Shown one piece after another: positions 1 through 9,530 of a stretch of DNA of 64,000 nucleotides. Below the pieces are notes generated by a model, which had not been told where the DNA came from, ran no database searches, and saw nothing but the letters and a program-made list of their open reading frames with translations. Positions within the stretch are counted from its first letter, which is position 1. Every line of letters begins with the position of its first letter. The stretch spans positions 1-64,000 of the forward strand of contig NZ_RZMX01000012.1 in the NCBI RefSeq assembly GCF_003992665.1. The letters are read 5' to 3'. Source of the stretch: Pelagibacterium montanilacus (GTDB lineage Bacteria; Pseudomonadota; Alphaproteobacteria; Rhizobiales; Devosiaceae). The position numbers were made by a program, and so were the translations under genes.

Positions 1-1191
1 TTACGCGACGATTTTGGAAACGACGCCGGCGCCGACGGTGCGGCCGCCTTCGCGGATGGCGAAGCGAAGCTTCTCTTCCATCGCGATCGGAACGATCAGT
101 TCCACGTTCATTTCCACGTTGTCGCCGGGCATCACCATCTCAACGCCCTCGTTCAGCGTCACGACACCGGTCACGTCCGTCGTCCGGAAGTAGAACTGCG
201 GACGGTAGTTCGTGAAGAACGGGGTGTGGCGACCGCCCTCTTCCTTGGTCAGGATGTAGGCTTCGGCAACGAACTTGGTGTGCGGGGTCACAGAACCGGG
301 CTTGCACAGCACCTGCCCGCGCTCCACCTGGCTGCGGTCGATACCGCGGATCAGAGCACCGATGTTGTCACCAGCCTGGCCCGAATCGAGCAGCTTGCGG
401 AACATCTCGACGCCGGTCACCGTGGTCTTCTGGGTCGCCTTGATCCCGATGATCTCGACTTCCTCGCCAACCTTGACGATGCCGCGCTCAACCCGACCGG
501 TCACAACCGTGCCACGACCGGAAATCGAGAACACGTCTTCGACCGGCATCAGGAAGGGCTGATCCACGGGGCGCTCGGGCTGCGGAATGTAGTCGTCCAC
601 AGTCTTCATCAGCTCCAGGATCGCGTCATGGCCGATCTCGGGACGCTTGTCCTCGAGTGCCATCAGCGCAGAACCCTTGGTGATCGGAATGTCGTCACCG
701 GGGAACTCATAGGACGAGAGAAGCTCGCGAACCTCGAGCTCGACCAGCTCAAGAAGCTCCTCGTCGTCGACCTGGTCGACCTTGTTGAGGAACACAACAA
801 GCGCCGGAACGCCAACCTGGCGGGCGAGCAGAATGTGCTCGCGCGTCTGGGGCATCGGGCCGTCGGCAGCCGAGACCACAAGGATCGCGCCGTCCATCTG
901 CGCCGCGCCGGTGATCATGTTCTTCACATAGTCCGCGTGACCGGGGCAGTCCACATGCGCATAGTGGCGCTTCTCGGTCTCGTACTCGACGTGCGCCGTC
1001 GAGATCGTGATACCGCGGGCCTTCTCTTCGGGCGCCTTGTCGATCTGGTCGTAAGCGGAGAACGTCGCACCGCCCGTCTCGGCCAATACCTTCGTGATCG
1101 CAGCCGTCAATGACGTCTTGCCGTGGTCAACATGGCCAATCGTGCCAATGTTGCAGTGCGGCTTCGTGCGGCTGAACTTTTCCTTACCCAT
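1..1191 (-). CDS. tuf: Elongation factor Tu
   Basis: This 396-residue GTPase delivers aminoacyl-tRNA to the ribosome. The G1 motif GHVDHGKT lies near residue 19, the G3 motif DCPGHAD near 81, the G4 motif NKVD near 136, and the G5 SAL motif near 174. The two beta-barrel domains run to the C-terminal end. Length matches the family, and the stop falls on the first bases of the window, so the gene is complete. It stands apart from any fusA or rpsG gene on this side. A weak promoter-like pair (TTGTGT, 17 bp, TAAACG on minus) lies upstream between it and the TadG-like gene. Confidence 0.98.
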   Translation of the reverse strand: MGKEKFSRTKPHCNIGTIGHVDHGKTSLTAAITKVLAETGGATFSAYDQIDKAPEEKARGITISTAHVEYETEKRHYAHVDCPGHADYVKNMITGAAQMDGAILVVSAADGPMPQTREHILLARQVGVPALVVFLNKVDQVDDEELLELVELEVRELLSSYEFPGDDIPITKGSALMALEDKRPEIGHDAILELMKTVDDYIPQPERPVDQPFLMPVEDVFSISGRGTVVTGRVERGIVKVGEEVEIIGIKATQKTTVTGVEMFRKLLDSGQAGDNIGALIRGIDRSQVERGQVLCKPGSVTPHTKFVAEAYILTKEEGGRHTPFFTNYRPQFYFRTTDVTGVVTLNEGVEMVMPGDNVEMNVELIVPIAMEEKLRFAIREGGRTVGAGVVSKIVA

Positions 1192-1302
1192 CGCTCACAA
1201 CCATCGTTCAAGAGTTGAAACTGCGGGGCGTTTACCTTCTGGCTCCCGGCAACACAAGCCCTTTTTGCTCGGGCGACAATGGCTTGCGGACCGCCGCGCC
1301 CC

Positions 1303-2532
1303 TCAGCCGACCAGCCGCGCGCTGCGTTCACCCTCGGTCACGAAGGTGGGGCATTCGATGATGACACGGATGTCATCATAGTCCCGGTCGGTCCATGCGA
1401 AATCCTGCCACCCCCCGCTTGCCCCGGTCTGCCCGGGAGGCCGGTCCTCCCAGCCGTAATACATGTACTTGCCCGGCTCGCACTCCCCGGACGCGCGCTG
1501 CGGATTGCGCCCGGTGCCCGAGGGGACCACCCCGCCCGAACCCGACCGGCATTCCTCCAGCGTGTCGCACAGCACCGTCTCGAGAATCTGCACCGGCTGG
1601 GCGGTCGTCGGGTGCATCAGGTGGGCGTACTGCTCGGTCGGGTCGCCCGCCGAAAAATACGTGTCGGTGTAATAGTCGAACCGCCCGGTATGCCGGTCCC
1701 CGCCGCCATTGGGCGCTTCGCCCTCGTCCCAGTACCGATGCGCGCTCCGGGCGAACCGGACGTTCTCGAGCCTCAGGCTCAGATGCGAGCCTGCAGGGCA
1801 GTCGGGCAACATGTAGCGGTAGACCCTGTCGGCCGTCCCCGCACCGTCGGCGAGCCGCCAAGCGCCCTCTTCCTGACCATCGAGCCCGAAATGATTGGTC
1901 CTCAGGATCTCTTCATAGATGATGCGCAACCCGGCATCGGACGGCGGCACATCGGTATCGGCGACGAACTCGGACCCGCCATTGTCGGCGATCGGCACCA
2001 TGCGTGTGCGCTTGGGCAGGGTCGCTGTCGGCGTGTCGCGGCTGGGCCAGTAGCAATACATCCAGATCCGGTTGTAGTCCCCGGCTTCTGGGTCGAGCGT
2101 GGTGTTGATCGGAGGCTTGCGGATTTCGGTCGGCTCGCTCACCCGCGCAATTGCGGACACCACGACGGTCTGGGATTGCGGGATTCCCGGTATGATGTGC
2201 ATGAACGAGAGCGGCACTTGGGCTGTCACTGTGACAGTCACGTCCGATCCGCTGTCGTTGAGCGCGTTCTCGACGGCCACGTCGCGGGCCCAGGCGCCCT
2301 CGTATTTCCGATCGAGCTCCGCCAGCAACAGCATGCGCCACTGATCGGCCGGCGCATCTTCCACCCAATAGTTGAGCGCGGCGGCGTCTGCCTGGGCCTG
2401 CAGATGGTCGTTCACATGCTGGAGCCGCACATAATCCACCGTCCAGCCGCCGAGGGCGATGAACGGAATAGCCATAAGCGCGAATATGACGGCGACAACA
2501 CCGCCTTCGTCCTTGGCGAACTGTTTCATCAT
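1303..2532 (-). CDS. TadE/TadG-like protein
   Basis: The N-terminus has a short charged stretch (KQFAKDEGG) followed by one hydrophobic segment (VVAVIFALMAIPFIALGGW), then a helical region (VNDHLQAQADAAALN). This is the layout of TadG-like Flp pilus assembly or secretion proteins. The remaining roughly 330 residues are extracytoplasmic, contain several cysteines and are Gly/Asp rich, with no family recognised. Two ATGs lie together; the upstream one (2532) is used, preceded at 12 nt by GGGAGG. The longer reading from 2574 lacks a ribosome site. No other tad genes are nearby, so it is an orphan here. Confidence 0.75.
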   Translation of the reverse strand: MMKQFAKDEGGVVAVIFALMAIPFIALGGWTVDYVRLQHVNDHLQAQADAAALNYWVEDAPADQWRMLLLAELDRKYEGAWARDVAVENALNDSGSDVTVTVTAQVPLSFMHIIPGIPQSQTVVVSAIARVSEPTEIRKPPINTTLDPEAGDYNRIWMYCYWPSRDTPTATLPKRTRMVPIADNGGSEFVADTDVPPSDAGLRIIYEEILRTNHFGLDGQEEGAWRLADGAGTADRVYRYMLPDCPAGSHLSLRLENVRFARSAHRYWDEGEAPNGGGDRHTGRFDYYTDTYFSAGDPTEQYAHLMHPTTAQPVQILETVLCDTLEECRSGSGGVVPSGTGRNPQRASGECEPGKYMYYGWEDRPPGQTGASGGWQDFAWTDRDYDDIRVIIECPTFVTEGERSARLVG

Positions 2533-2717
2533 GTGCGCGAGCAGCCTCCCGGTGCCATTCGGGGACCGGCGCACATTGTATTCATGATCGCCTGTGCCGG
2601 CGCCCCCGCCAACCAGACACTAAACCCGCAAATTTTAGATGAACTTTCAAAGCCCAATCAAATTGCCGGCCTGCGATTAACCGCTTGGCACCGATGTGCA
2701 TCTGCAGTGGCGCTGCG

Positions 2718-3689
2718 TCAGTAAAAGCTGCAGGCTCGCTTAACATCGTCGCGCGACCCGATGATCACCCCAACCCTCTGGTGCAGACCGCCCGGCTCGA
2801 TATCGAGGATGCGCCGCGTCCCGTCGCTGGCCGCGCCGCCTGCGGCCTCCACGATCATCGCCATGGGGCTGGCCTCATAGAGCAGCCGCAGCCGTCCGCC
2901 CTTCTCGCGCGTGCCCGTATCGACCGGATAAAGGAAGATCCCGCCCCGGCACAGGATCCGGTGCAGATCCGCGACCATCGCCGCACACCAGCGCATATTG
3001 TAGCTGCGCCCGAACGGCCCGGACTTGCCGGCAAGGCAGGCCTCGATATAGGCGCGCGTCGGCTCCTCCCATGAATCACGCCGCGACGCGTTTATGGCGA
3101 ACTCGCCGGCCTGGGGCGGGATGGACACTTTCTCCCGGGTCAGAACGAAGGTCCCGCTGGTCTCCTCGAGCGCGAACATCGCCACGTCTGCGCCCGCGGT
3201 CAGAACCAGGACCGTGGCGGGCCCGTAAAGGATATACCCCGCCGCGATCTGCCGGTGGCCGGGCACCAGTACGCGCCCGGTCTCCATCGCCTGGGGCGTG
3301 CCCACGTCCAGGATCGAAAAGATCGTCCCCACGCCTCCGTTGACCTCGAGGTTCGACGACCCGTCCAGCGGATCGAACACCAGCGCCAGCCGCGCATCGC
3401 CCCCGGCACCCGAGGGCACTACGATCTCTTCAAGTTCCTCGGAAACGATCGCCGAGACGACACCCGACGCCTCGCAGGCGGCCGAAAGGATCTCGTTGGA
3501 GATGATATCGAGCGGCTTCTGCTCCTCGCCCTGCACGTTGATCGATCCCGTACCGGCGGAGATACCCTTGGCAGCCTCGATCCGCAGCGCCTGGGATATC
3601 TCGCGCCCGCTCTCCGCGACTGCCGCCAGGAGCCGCGCCACGTCCTCGGCGACCGCCTGCGATTCGATCCAGCCAATAAGTGTCGTCAC
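2718..3689 (-). CDS. fbp: Class I fructose-1,6-bisphosphatase
   Basis: It hydrolyses fructose-1,6-bisphosphate to fructose-6-phosphate in gluconeogenesis. The metal-binding motif EELEE and the signature DPLDGSSNLEVN are present, as are the substrate-loop residues around PVDTGTREKGGRLRLLYEASPM near the C-terminus. Length is 323 residues, normal for class I enzymes. The start is GTG at 3689, with GGGAGA seven bases upstream. It is a single gene with its own leader between the TadG-like and pan genes. Gluconeogenic need fits the propionate and sugar-acid catabolism encoded nearby. Confidence 0.95.
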   Translation of the reverse strand: MTTLIGWIESQAVAEDVARLLAAVAESGREISQALRIEAAKGISAGTGSINVQGEEQKPLDIISNEILSAACEASGVVSAIVSEELEEIVVPSGAGGDARLALVFDPLDGSSNLEVNGGVGTIFSILDVGTPQAMETGRVLVPGHRQIAAGYILYGPATVLVLTAGADVAMFALEETSGTFVLTREKVSIPPQAGEFAINASRRDSWEEPTRAYIEACLAGKSGPFGRSYNMRWCAAMVADLHRILCRGGIFLYPVDTGTREKGGRLRLLYEASPMAMIVEAAGGAASDGTRRILDIEPGGLHQRVGVIIGSRDDVKRACSFY

Positions 3690-3888
3690 CGCCGGTCTCC
3701 CGTTCCTGCTCGTCTGTGGATGGCTGTTATGGACGCCCCGCCTCCCCGCTGTCGACCGCGAAAAAGGTCTGAGGCGAGGCCGGCAACGCGAGCCGTGCAG
3801 CTGGAGGAAGGCGGTACACCCGGCGACACTGTGCGCTCGTTCTTTGACACCAAACGAGAGTCTACGGCCCCGAGCCGCGCAAGAAAGG

Positions 3889-4737
3889 TCAGCGCGGCAT
3901 GACCGGCACGTTGTCGATCAGCCGCACCCCATCGAGCCAGGCCGCAGCCAACAGCCGGGACGGCGCTTCGAGCACCTCGACCGGAGCCAGCGACCCGGCC
4001 TCGCGCAGCTCGATGTACTCGACCTCGCTATAACCGGCGGCCAGCACCATCTCGCGCGCCTTGGCGATCGTGGGTTCGATGGCCGCTCCAACCGAGATAG
4101 CGTCAGCGGCACTGTGCAGGGCCCGGGCCAGTGCCGGAGCCTGCGCCCGCGCTTGTTTCGATAGCCTTGCGTTGCGGGAAGACAGCGCCAACCCGTCCGC
4201 CTCACGCACCGTGGGACATCCCACCACCTCGATCCCAATATCGAGATCGCGTGCCATGCGCCGGATGATCGCGAGCTGCTGGAAGTCTTTTTCCCCGAAC
4301 AGCGCAACATCGGCGCGGCTCTGGAGGAAAAGTTTGGCCACCACCGTGGCCACGCCCTCGAAATGGCCGGGCCGGAAGGCGCCGCACAGCCCTTCGCTCA
4401 GCCCGTCGACCCGCACCACGGTGGAGAACCCGTCAGGATACATCTCCTCGACCGGCGGCGCGAACAGCACATCGACGCCCAGCGGACCCAGCGCCGCGGC
4501 GTCGCTCTCCTCGGTCCGCGGATAAGCGGCGAGATCATTGGGGTTGTTGAATTGCTTGGGATTGACGAACAGCGTCACCACCACCCTGTCGGCCCGCGTC
4601 CGTGCGGCTTGGACCAGCGAGAAATGGCCCTCGTGCAGCGCCCCCATGGTGGGCACCAGCGCCACGGTCTCTCCCGCGTCATGATAGCCCGCCACCTTCT
4701 CCCGCAGCGCGGCAACGGTTCTGGCTATTGCGATCAT
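3889..4737 (-). CDS. panC: Pantoate--beta-alanine ligase
   Basis: It joins pantoate and beta-alanine with ATP to make pantothenate. Visible motifs are the HIGH-type [10 protein letters not shown] near residue 26, [14 protein letters not shown], and the KMSKS-like LSSRNARL. Length is 282 residues. The reading frame extends upstream into panB, but that extension is low-complexity out-of-frame sequence. The start chosen at 4737 overlaps the panB stop (TGATG), which shows translational coupling. It is the downstream gene of a two-gene panBC operon. Confidence 0.97.
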   Translation of the reverse strand: MIAIARTVAALREKVAGYHDAGETVALVPTMGALHEGHFSLVQAARTRADRVVVTLFVNPKQFNNPNDLAAYPRTEESDAAALGPLGVDVLFAPPVEEMYPDGFSTVVRVDGLSEGLCGAFRPGHFEGVATVVAKLFLQSRADVALFGEKDFQQLAIIRRMARDLDIGIEVVGCPTVREADGLALSSRNARLSKQARAQAPALARALHSAADAISVGAAIEPTIAKAREMVLAAGYSEVEYIELREAGSLAPVEVLEAPSRLLAAAWLDGVRLIDNVPVMPR

Positions 4738-5579
4738 CAGGTCTTGCCGGCCTTGGCCGGGCCCTCGCCATAGACATGATCGGGCCCCGGGAACGTCCGC
4801 GTCCGGACCTCCTCGGCATAGCGCGCGATCGCTTCCTGAGCGTGACCGGCAAGTTCGCCATAGCGCTTGACGAATTTGGGCGTGAAATCGGTAAACATGC
4901 CGAGCATGTCGTCGACAACGAGGATCTGGCCATCGCACGTCGCGGATGCACCGATCCCGATCGTGGGCACCGCGATCGCCTCGGTGATCCGGGTCCCCAG
5001 CGATTCAGGCACCGATTCCACCACCACCGCAAAGGCCCCTGCCTCGGAGACCGCCACCGCATCGGCCAGCACATGGTCGGCGGCATCGCCCCGGCCCTGT
5101 ACCTTGTAGCCGCCAAACCGGCGGATCGACTGCGGCGTGAGCCCGATATGGGCGACCACCGGGATCGAGCGTTCGGTCAGGAACCTGATCGTCTCGGCCA
5201 TGTGCACGCCGCCCTCGATCTTGATCGCGTCGCACCCGGTTTCCTTGACCAGCCGCACCGCGTTGGCGAAGGCCTGATCGGGCCCGGCCTCATAGGCGCC
5301 GAATGGCAGGTCCACCACCATCAGCGCATGCCGCAGCCCGCGCCGCACCGCCTGGCCGTGCAGGATCATCATCTCCATTGTGACCCCGAGCGTGTTGTCC
5401 AGCCCGTGCACGACCATGCCGACGCTGTCCCCCACGAGGATCAGGTCGCAATGGCCATCGACCAGCTTGGCCACCGGCGTTGTATAGGCCGTCAGGCACA
5501 CCAGAGGATCGCCGCCCTTTCGGGCGATGATATCGGGCGGGGTCAGCGCCTTTGCGGGTCTTGCGGTCTGGGTGGACAT
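4737..5579 (-). CDS. panB: 3-methyl-2-oxobutanoate hydroxymethyltransferase
   Basis: It transfers a hydroxymethyl group from methylene-THF to ketoisovalerate, the first committed step to pantothenate. The TIM-barrel motifs [34 protein letters not shown] and [14 protein letters not shown] are intact. The ATG at 5579 is preceded by GGGGAG. An in-frame upstream start would add about 24 basic residues and has no ribosome site. Length is 280 residues. It is the first gene of the panBC operon. Confidence 0.97.
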   Translation of the reverse strand: MSTQTARPAKALTPPDIIARKGGDPLVCLTAYTTPVAKLVDGHCDLILVGDSVGMVVHGLDNTLGVTMEMMILHGQAVRRGLRHALMVVDLPFGAYEAGPDQAFANAVRLVKETGCDAIKIEGGVHMAETIRFLTERSIPVVAHIGLTPQSIRRFGGYKVQGRGDAADHVLADAVAVSEAGAFAVVVESVPESLGTRITEAIAVPTIGIGASATCDGQILVVDDMLGMFTDFTPKFVKRYGELAGHAQEAIARYAEEVRTRTFPGPDHVYGEGPAKAGKT

Positions 5580-5761
5580 GGGGACTCCCCGGCGCGCTTC
5601 GCGCTCGTTTGTCGTTCTGCGCCGTCTTATCCCAACACCGGGCCGGCGCAAAGTCCGCCAAAAGGCGAGGGCGGGAAAAGTGCTTTGCGCCTCGCCGCCG
5701 GTCGTCCCGGAGTGGGACCGGAAGGATTTCCCCCGGCCCCGAAATGTGCCTGCGATTAGCT

Positions 5762-5870
5762 CGGAGCGTTTCCAGAAAAAGTAGAATTACCTCTCCGGCT
5801 CGGAAACGCGACAACTCGATGACTTGGAGCTCCTGTTCTGATTCAATCAGAACAGGAAATGCACTAGTGC
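5762..5870. repeat. Dispersed intergenic repeat, copy A
   Basis: About 105 bp starting GAGCGTTTCCAGAAA, with a middle part ACGCGACAACTCGATGACTT. It ends in a hairpin whose arms are CCTGTTCTGAT and ATCAGAACAGG with a 3-nt loop. The same blocks recur at 34469, 45528, 48739 and 51369. It resembles rhizobial intergenic mosaic elements. Its right end supplies the TAG stop of the aldehyde dehydrogenase gene. Confidence 0.75.
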
Positions 5871-7378
5871 AGGTCGCCCGGCAGCAGCGCGTCCGGCATC
5901 GCCTGGAAGCAGACAGGCCGCAGGAAGCGCCGGATCGAGAGCGTGCCCACCGAGGTGGCGCCGAAATTGGTCGATGCGGGGTAAGGACCGCCATGGACCA
6001 TCGCATCGGCGACTTCCACGCCCGTCGGGAAACCGTTGGCGAGAATGCGCCCGGCCTTGCGCTCGAGGATCGGCACGAGGGTCTGGGCCAGAGCCGTGTC
6101 GCCGTCGTCGAGGTGGATGGTGCAGGTCAACTGGCCTTCAAGGCTCCTGGCCACCTTGCGCATCTCGTCCTCGTCCTTGACCCGGACCACGAGCCCCAGC
6201 GGGCCGAACACTTCCTCGCCCAACTCGTGATTGGCCAGCCAGTTCTCGCCCGTGGTCTCATAGAGATAAGGCGTAGCGTTGCGCAGGTCGCAGGTGCTGG
6301 AGAGCACTTCGCGCACACCGGAGGTCTTGGCGATCCGGTCACGGCCCGAGCGATAGGCTTCGGCGATCCCGTCGGTCAGCATGGTCTGCGGGCCGACTTC
6401 GCCCAGAGCGTCCTTGGCCGCGGCAACGAACGCGTCGGCATCGCTGCCTTCGAGCACCACGGCAATGCCGGGATTGGTACAGAACTGGCCTGCGCCCATG
6501 GTCAGCGAACCGGCCCAGCCCTTGCCGATCTCGGCGCCACGCGCACCGAGCGCTGCCGGCATCAGGAACATGGGGTTGACCGAACCGAGCTCACCGAAGA
6601 ACGGGATCGGCTCAGGCCGCTGCGCGCAAAGGTCATAGAGCGCGCGCCCGCCACCGAGCGAACCGGTGAACCCGACCGCCTTGATGTTGGGGTGCTGGAT
6701 CAGCGTCTGGCCCACATCGCGCTTGCCACCCTGGATGAGCGAGAAGACGCCCTTGTGCAGCCCGTGCTTTTCGCGGGCGGCATTGACCGCTTCGGCAACG
6801 ATCTCGCCGGTTCCCGGATGCGCCGAGTGGCCCTTGACCACGACGGGGCAGCCGGAGGCCAGCGCCGCTGCGGTATCGCCGCCGGCGGTGGAAAACGCGA
6901 GCGGGAAGTTCGACGCACCGAACACGGCCACCGGCCCGATCGGACGCTGGACCATCTTGAGGTCCGGGCGCGGCGCCGGCTTGCGGTCCGGCAGAGCCTC
7001 GTCGTGACGGCGGTCCAGATAATCGCCCTTCAGGATATGCTCGGCGAAAAGGCGAAGCTGGCCGGTCGTGCGGCCGCGCTCGCCATTGAGCCGTGCTTCG
7101 GGGAGCCCGGTTTCCTGCGTACCGATTGCGGTGATCTGCTCGGCGCGCGCTTCGATCTCGTCGGCGATCGAATTGAGGAACGCGGCGCGCTGCTCACGGG
7201 TGGTGTAGCCATAGGACCAAAACGCCTCTTCGGCGGCCTCGCAGGCTGCGTTCACGTTTTCGGGCGTGCCGACGGAAAAGGAATGGGCCTCGCCCGATGC
7301 GGGGGAGGATGTGAAGGTTTCGTCTCCAGCGACCCAGTCTCCGGCGATCAGGTGCTTGCCATGCGGCGTGAAAGTCAT
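5864..7378 (-). CDS. Aldehyde dehydrogenase, ketoglutarate-semialdehyde type
   Basis: This 504-residue NAD(P)-dependent aldehyde dehydrogenase is of the subgroup that oxidises alpha-ketoglutaric semialdehyde (2,5-dioxopentanoate). The cofactor region reads VFGASNFPLAFSTAGGDTA, the general-base glutamate lies in FFGELGSVNP, and the catalytic cysteine in GAGQFCTNPG. The N-terminal block typical of this subgroup (HLIAGDWVAGDETF) is present. The start at 7378 has GAGGAAG upstream. It follows the UxaA/GarD-type gene by about 150 bp, which fits sugar-acid catabolism to 2-oxoglutarate. Substrate is inferred from subgroup and context. Confidence 0.88.
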   Translation of the reverse strand: MTFTPHGKHLIAGDWVAGDETFTSSPASGEAHSFSVGTPENVNAACEAAEEAFWSYGYTTREQRAAFLNSIADEIEARAEQITAIGTQETGLPEARLNGERGRTTGQLRLFAEHILKGDYLDRRHDEALPDRKPAPRPDLKMVQRPIGPVAVFGASNFPLAFSTAGGDTAAALASGCPVVVKGHSAHPGTGEIVAEAVNAAREKHGLHKGVFSLIQGGKRDVGQTLIQHPNIKAVGFTGSLGGGRALYDLCAQRPEPIPFFGELGSVNPMFLMPAALGARGAEIGKGWAGSLTMGAGQFCTNPGIAVVLEGSDADAFVAAAKDALGEVGPQTMLTDGIAEAYRSGRDRIAKTSGVREVLSSTCDLRNATPYLYETTGENWLANHELGEEVFGPLGLVVRVKDEDEMRKVARSLEGQLTCTIHLDDGDTALAQTLVPILERKAGRILANGFPTGVEVADAMVHGGPYPASTNFGATSVGTLSIRRFLRPVCFQAMPDALLPGDLH

Positions 7379-7524
7379 CTGGTGCTTCCTCGATTCTTTG
7401 GTCTTTTCATCATCCCCCGAGCGGCTGCCCGGAGGTGCGTTCGACGTGGTGAGTACCACGAGGGGTGTGACATGCACATGGTGTCCCGCGCCCCCGGTAC
7501 AAGGGGCGATCGGCCATGCGATGA

Positions 7525-9054
7525 CTACATGACGGCCCCGATCTGCCAGGGCACGAATTCATTGTCGCCCAGCCCGAGCGCTTCGCTCTTGGAGGCCTCG
7601 CCGCTCGCGACCTTGAGGATCATGTCCACGATCTGCCGGCCCTTGTCCTCGAGCGAAACTCCGGCCAGCACGTCCCCGCAATCGAGGTCCATGTCGTCGG
7701 GCATCGCCGCGGCCAGAGCGCTGTTGGTCGCCAGCTTGATCGTCGGCGCGGGCTTGGAGCCGAAAGCCGACCCGCGCCCGGTGGTGAACACCACGATCTG
7801 GGCGCCCGTCGCGATCTGGCCAGTCACCGAGGCCGGATCGTAGCCCGGACTGTCCATGAAGGCGAAGCCCGGCACATCGGCGGGCGCACCATAATCGATC
7901 ACCGAAGTCAGCGGGGTCGATCCGCCCTTGGCGGCGGCCCCCAGCGACTTCTCGAGGATCGTGGTCAGCCCGCCAGCCTTGTTGCCGGGGCTGGGGTTAT
8001 TGTCCATCGTCCCGCCGTTGATGCGGGTGTAGTTCTCCCACCACCCGATCCGCTCGATCAGCTTGTCGGCGACCTCCTGGGACGCGGCACGGCGCAACAG
8101 GAGCTGTTCTGCGCCATAGATCTCAGGGGTTTCGGCCAGCACCACCGTACCGCCCATGCCCACGAGAATATCGCTTGCCACCCCCAGCGCCGGGTTCGCG
8201 GTGATCCCTGAAAATCCATCAGATCCCCCGCATTGCAGCGCCACGCGCAGCGCCGAGGCCGGTGCCGGTGCACGCGTCACCGCATTGGCTTGTGGCAACA
8301 GCTTGGCTACCGCATCCACGATCGCCGCGATGGTCCTGGTCGTGCCTCCGCTATCCTGGATCGTGAGCCCCTTGAAGCGCTCGGCCGACCCCACGTCCCC
8401 GAAGGTCGCCTTCATGCGGGCGATCTGGATCACCTCGCAGCCCAGCCCGACGAACAGCGCCGCGCCCACATTGGGGTGCGTCGCATGACCCCAGAGCACG
8501 CGCTGGAGATTGTCGTGGCCCGGCCCGTCCGGCGCCATGCCACAGCCCGTGCCGTGGGCGAAGGCCACCACGCCATCGACATTGGGATAGTCATCCAGCA
8601 TGCCGCTGGTGTTGATCTGGAAAGCCGCCTGCCGGATCACCGTCGTCGAGCAGTTCACCGTCGCGATCAGCGCCACATAGTTCCGCGTCCCGATCTGGCC
8701 GTTGGCCCGGTGGATGCCCATGAACTCGCCCGGCGCGACCTTGGGAATATTGGCCCGCGCCTGCTCGAGATCGACGCCGATCTCATAGGCGGTGTCGTGC
8801 TCGCCCATGGCGCAGTTGTGGGTGTGTATATGCTCGCCCGCCGCCACGGGCTGTGTGGCATAGCCGATGATCTGCCCGAACTTGATGATCGGCGCACCCT
8901 GCGCGATGGTATCGAGCGCAAGCTTGTGCCCTGCTGGCACAGCCCGTTCGAGGGCAGCACCATGGCCCAGCGGCTGGCTGCCGCTCGGCGCCTTCGCCGT
9001 GAGCACCGCCACCGTATCGCTGGCGTGCATCTTCAACCATCCGTCCGCGGCCAT
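7525..9054 (-). CDS. UxaA/GarD family sugar-acid dehydratase
   Basis: This is a 509-residue member of the altronate/galactarate dehydratase family, Fe-dependent lyases. The N-terminal SAF-like domain contains AAGEHIHTHN. The central region has CGGSDGFSGITANPALG, and the C-terminal part has NPSPGNKAGG and FTTGRGSAFG. Sequence features (HIHTHN, YGAEQLL) look closer to altronate dehydratase than to galactarate dehydratase, but the downstream semialdehyde dehydrogenase favours a galactarate/glucarate-type route. Substrate is therefore left open. ATG at 9054 has GAGGAGC upstream. Confidence 0.88.
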   Translation of the reverse strand: MAADGWLKMHASDTVAVLTAKAPSGSQPLGHGAALERAVPAGHKLALDTIAQGAPIIKFGQIIGYATQPVAAGEHIHTHNCAMGEHDTAYEIGVDLEQARANIPKVAPGEFMGIHRANGQIGTRNYVALIATVNCSTTVIRQAAFQINTSGMLDDYPNVDGVVAFAHGTGCGMAPDGPGHDNLQRVLWGHATHPNVGAALFVGLGCEVIQIARMKATFGDVGSAERFKGLTIQDSGGTTRTIAAIVDAVAKLLPQANAVTRAPAPASALRVALQCGGSDGFSGITANPALGVASDILVGMGGTVVLAETPEIYGAEQLLLRRAASQEVADKLIERIGWWENYTRINGGTMDNNPSPGNKAGGLTTILEKSLGAAAKGGSTPLTSVIDYGAPADVPGFAFMDSPGYDPASVTGQIATGAQIVVFTTGRGSAFGSKPAPTIKLATNSALAAAMPDDMDLDCGDVLAGVSLEDKGRQIVDMILKVASGEASKSEALGLGDNEFVPWQIGAVM

Positions 9055-9092
9055 TGCGAACCTGCTCCTCGGGAATCTGGGAATGAGGCCTT

Positions 9093-9530
9093 TTAGACCC
9101 TAACATGTTTGTTGGAAAGGGGCGTCCCTGTCTCTTCCAGTTCGATCAACACCCCGTGGAAGTCCTTGGGATGCAGGAACACCACCGGCACCCCATGGGC
9201 GCCCGTCCGGGGCCGGCCGCCGCCGAGAACGCGCATGCCCTGCCCCACCAGCCGCTCCACCGCTGCGGCGATATCCTCGACCTCGAAACACATGTGATGC
9301 ATCCCGCCGTCGGGATTGCGCTCTAGGAACTTCGCGATCGGCGATTGCGCGCCCAGCGGCGCCATTAGCTCCACCTTCGTGTTCCCGGTCTCGATGAACA
9401 CCACGGTCACCCCGTGCTCCGGCAGCGCCTGCGGGGCCGAGACCCTCGCCCCTAGCCCGTCGCGGTAGCGCGCCACCGCAGCATCGAGATCGGGCACCGC
9501 GATCGCGATATGGTTGAGCCGCCCGATCAT
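9093..9530 (-). CDS. mce: Methylmalonyl-CoA epimerase
   Basis: It interconverts (S)- and (R)-methylmalonyl-CoA. This is a 145-residue VOC-fold protein starting [21 protein letters not shown], with metal-ligand histidine and glutamate residues in [17 protein letters not shown] and GVLIELEE. Its ATG overlaps the stop of the mutase gene by four bases (ATGA), so it is translationally coupled. It is the last gene of the pccB-pccA-mutase-epimerase run. Confidence 0.95.
   Translation of the reverse strand: MIGRLNHIAIAVPDLDAAVARYRDGLGARVSAPQALPEHGVTVVFIETGNTKVELMAPLGAQSPIAKFLERNPDGGMHHMCFEVEDIAAAVERLVGQGMRVLGGGRPRTGAHGVPVVFLHPKDFHGVLIELEETGTPLSNKHVRV

Noticed and set aside
1279-2724. 481-residue open frame on the plus strand
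   Set aside because: Antisense to the TadG-like gene, with low-complexity, arginine/proline-rich translation.
5552-7843. 763-residue open frame on the plus strand
   Set aside because: It is antisense to the aldehyde dehydrogenase gene, which has full catalytic motifs. The plus frame is rich in Arg, Gly and Pro, as expected for a shadow frame in high-GC DNA.
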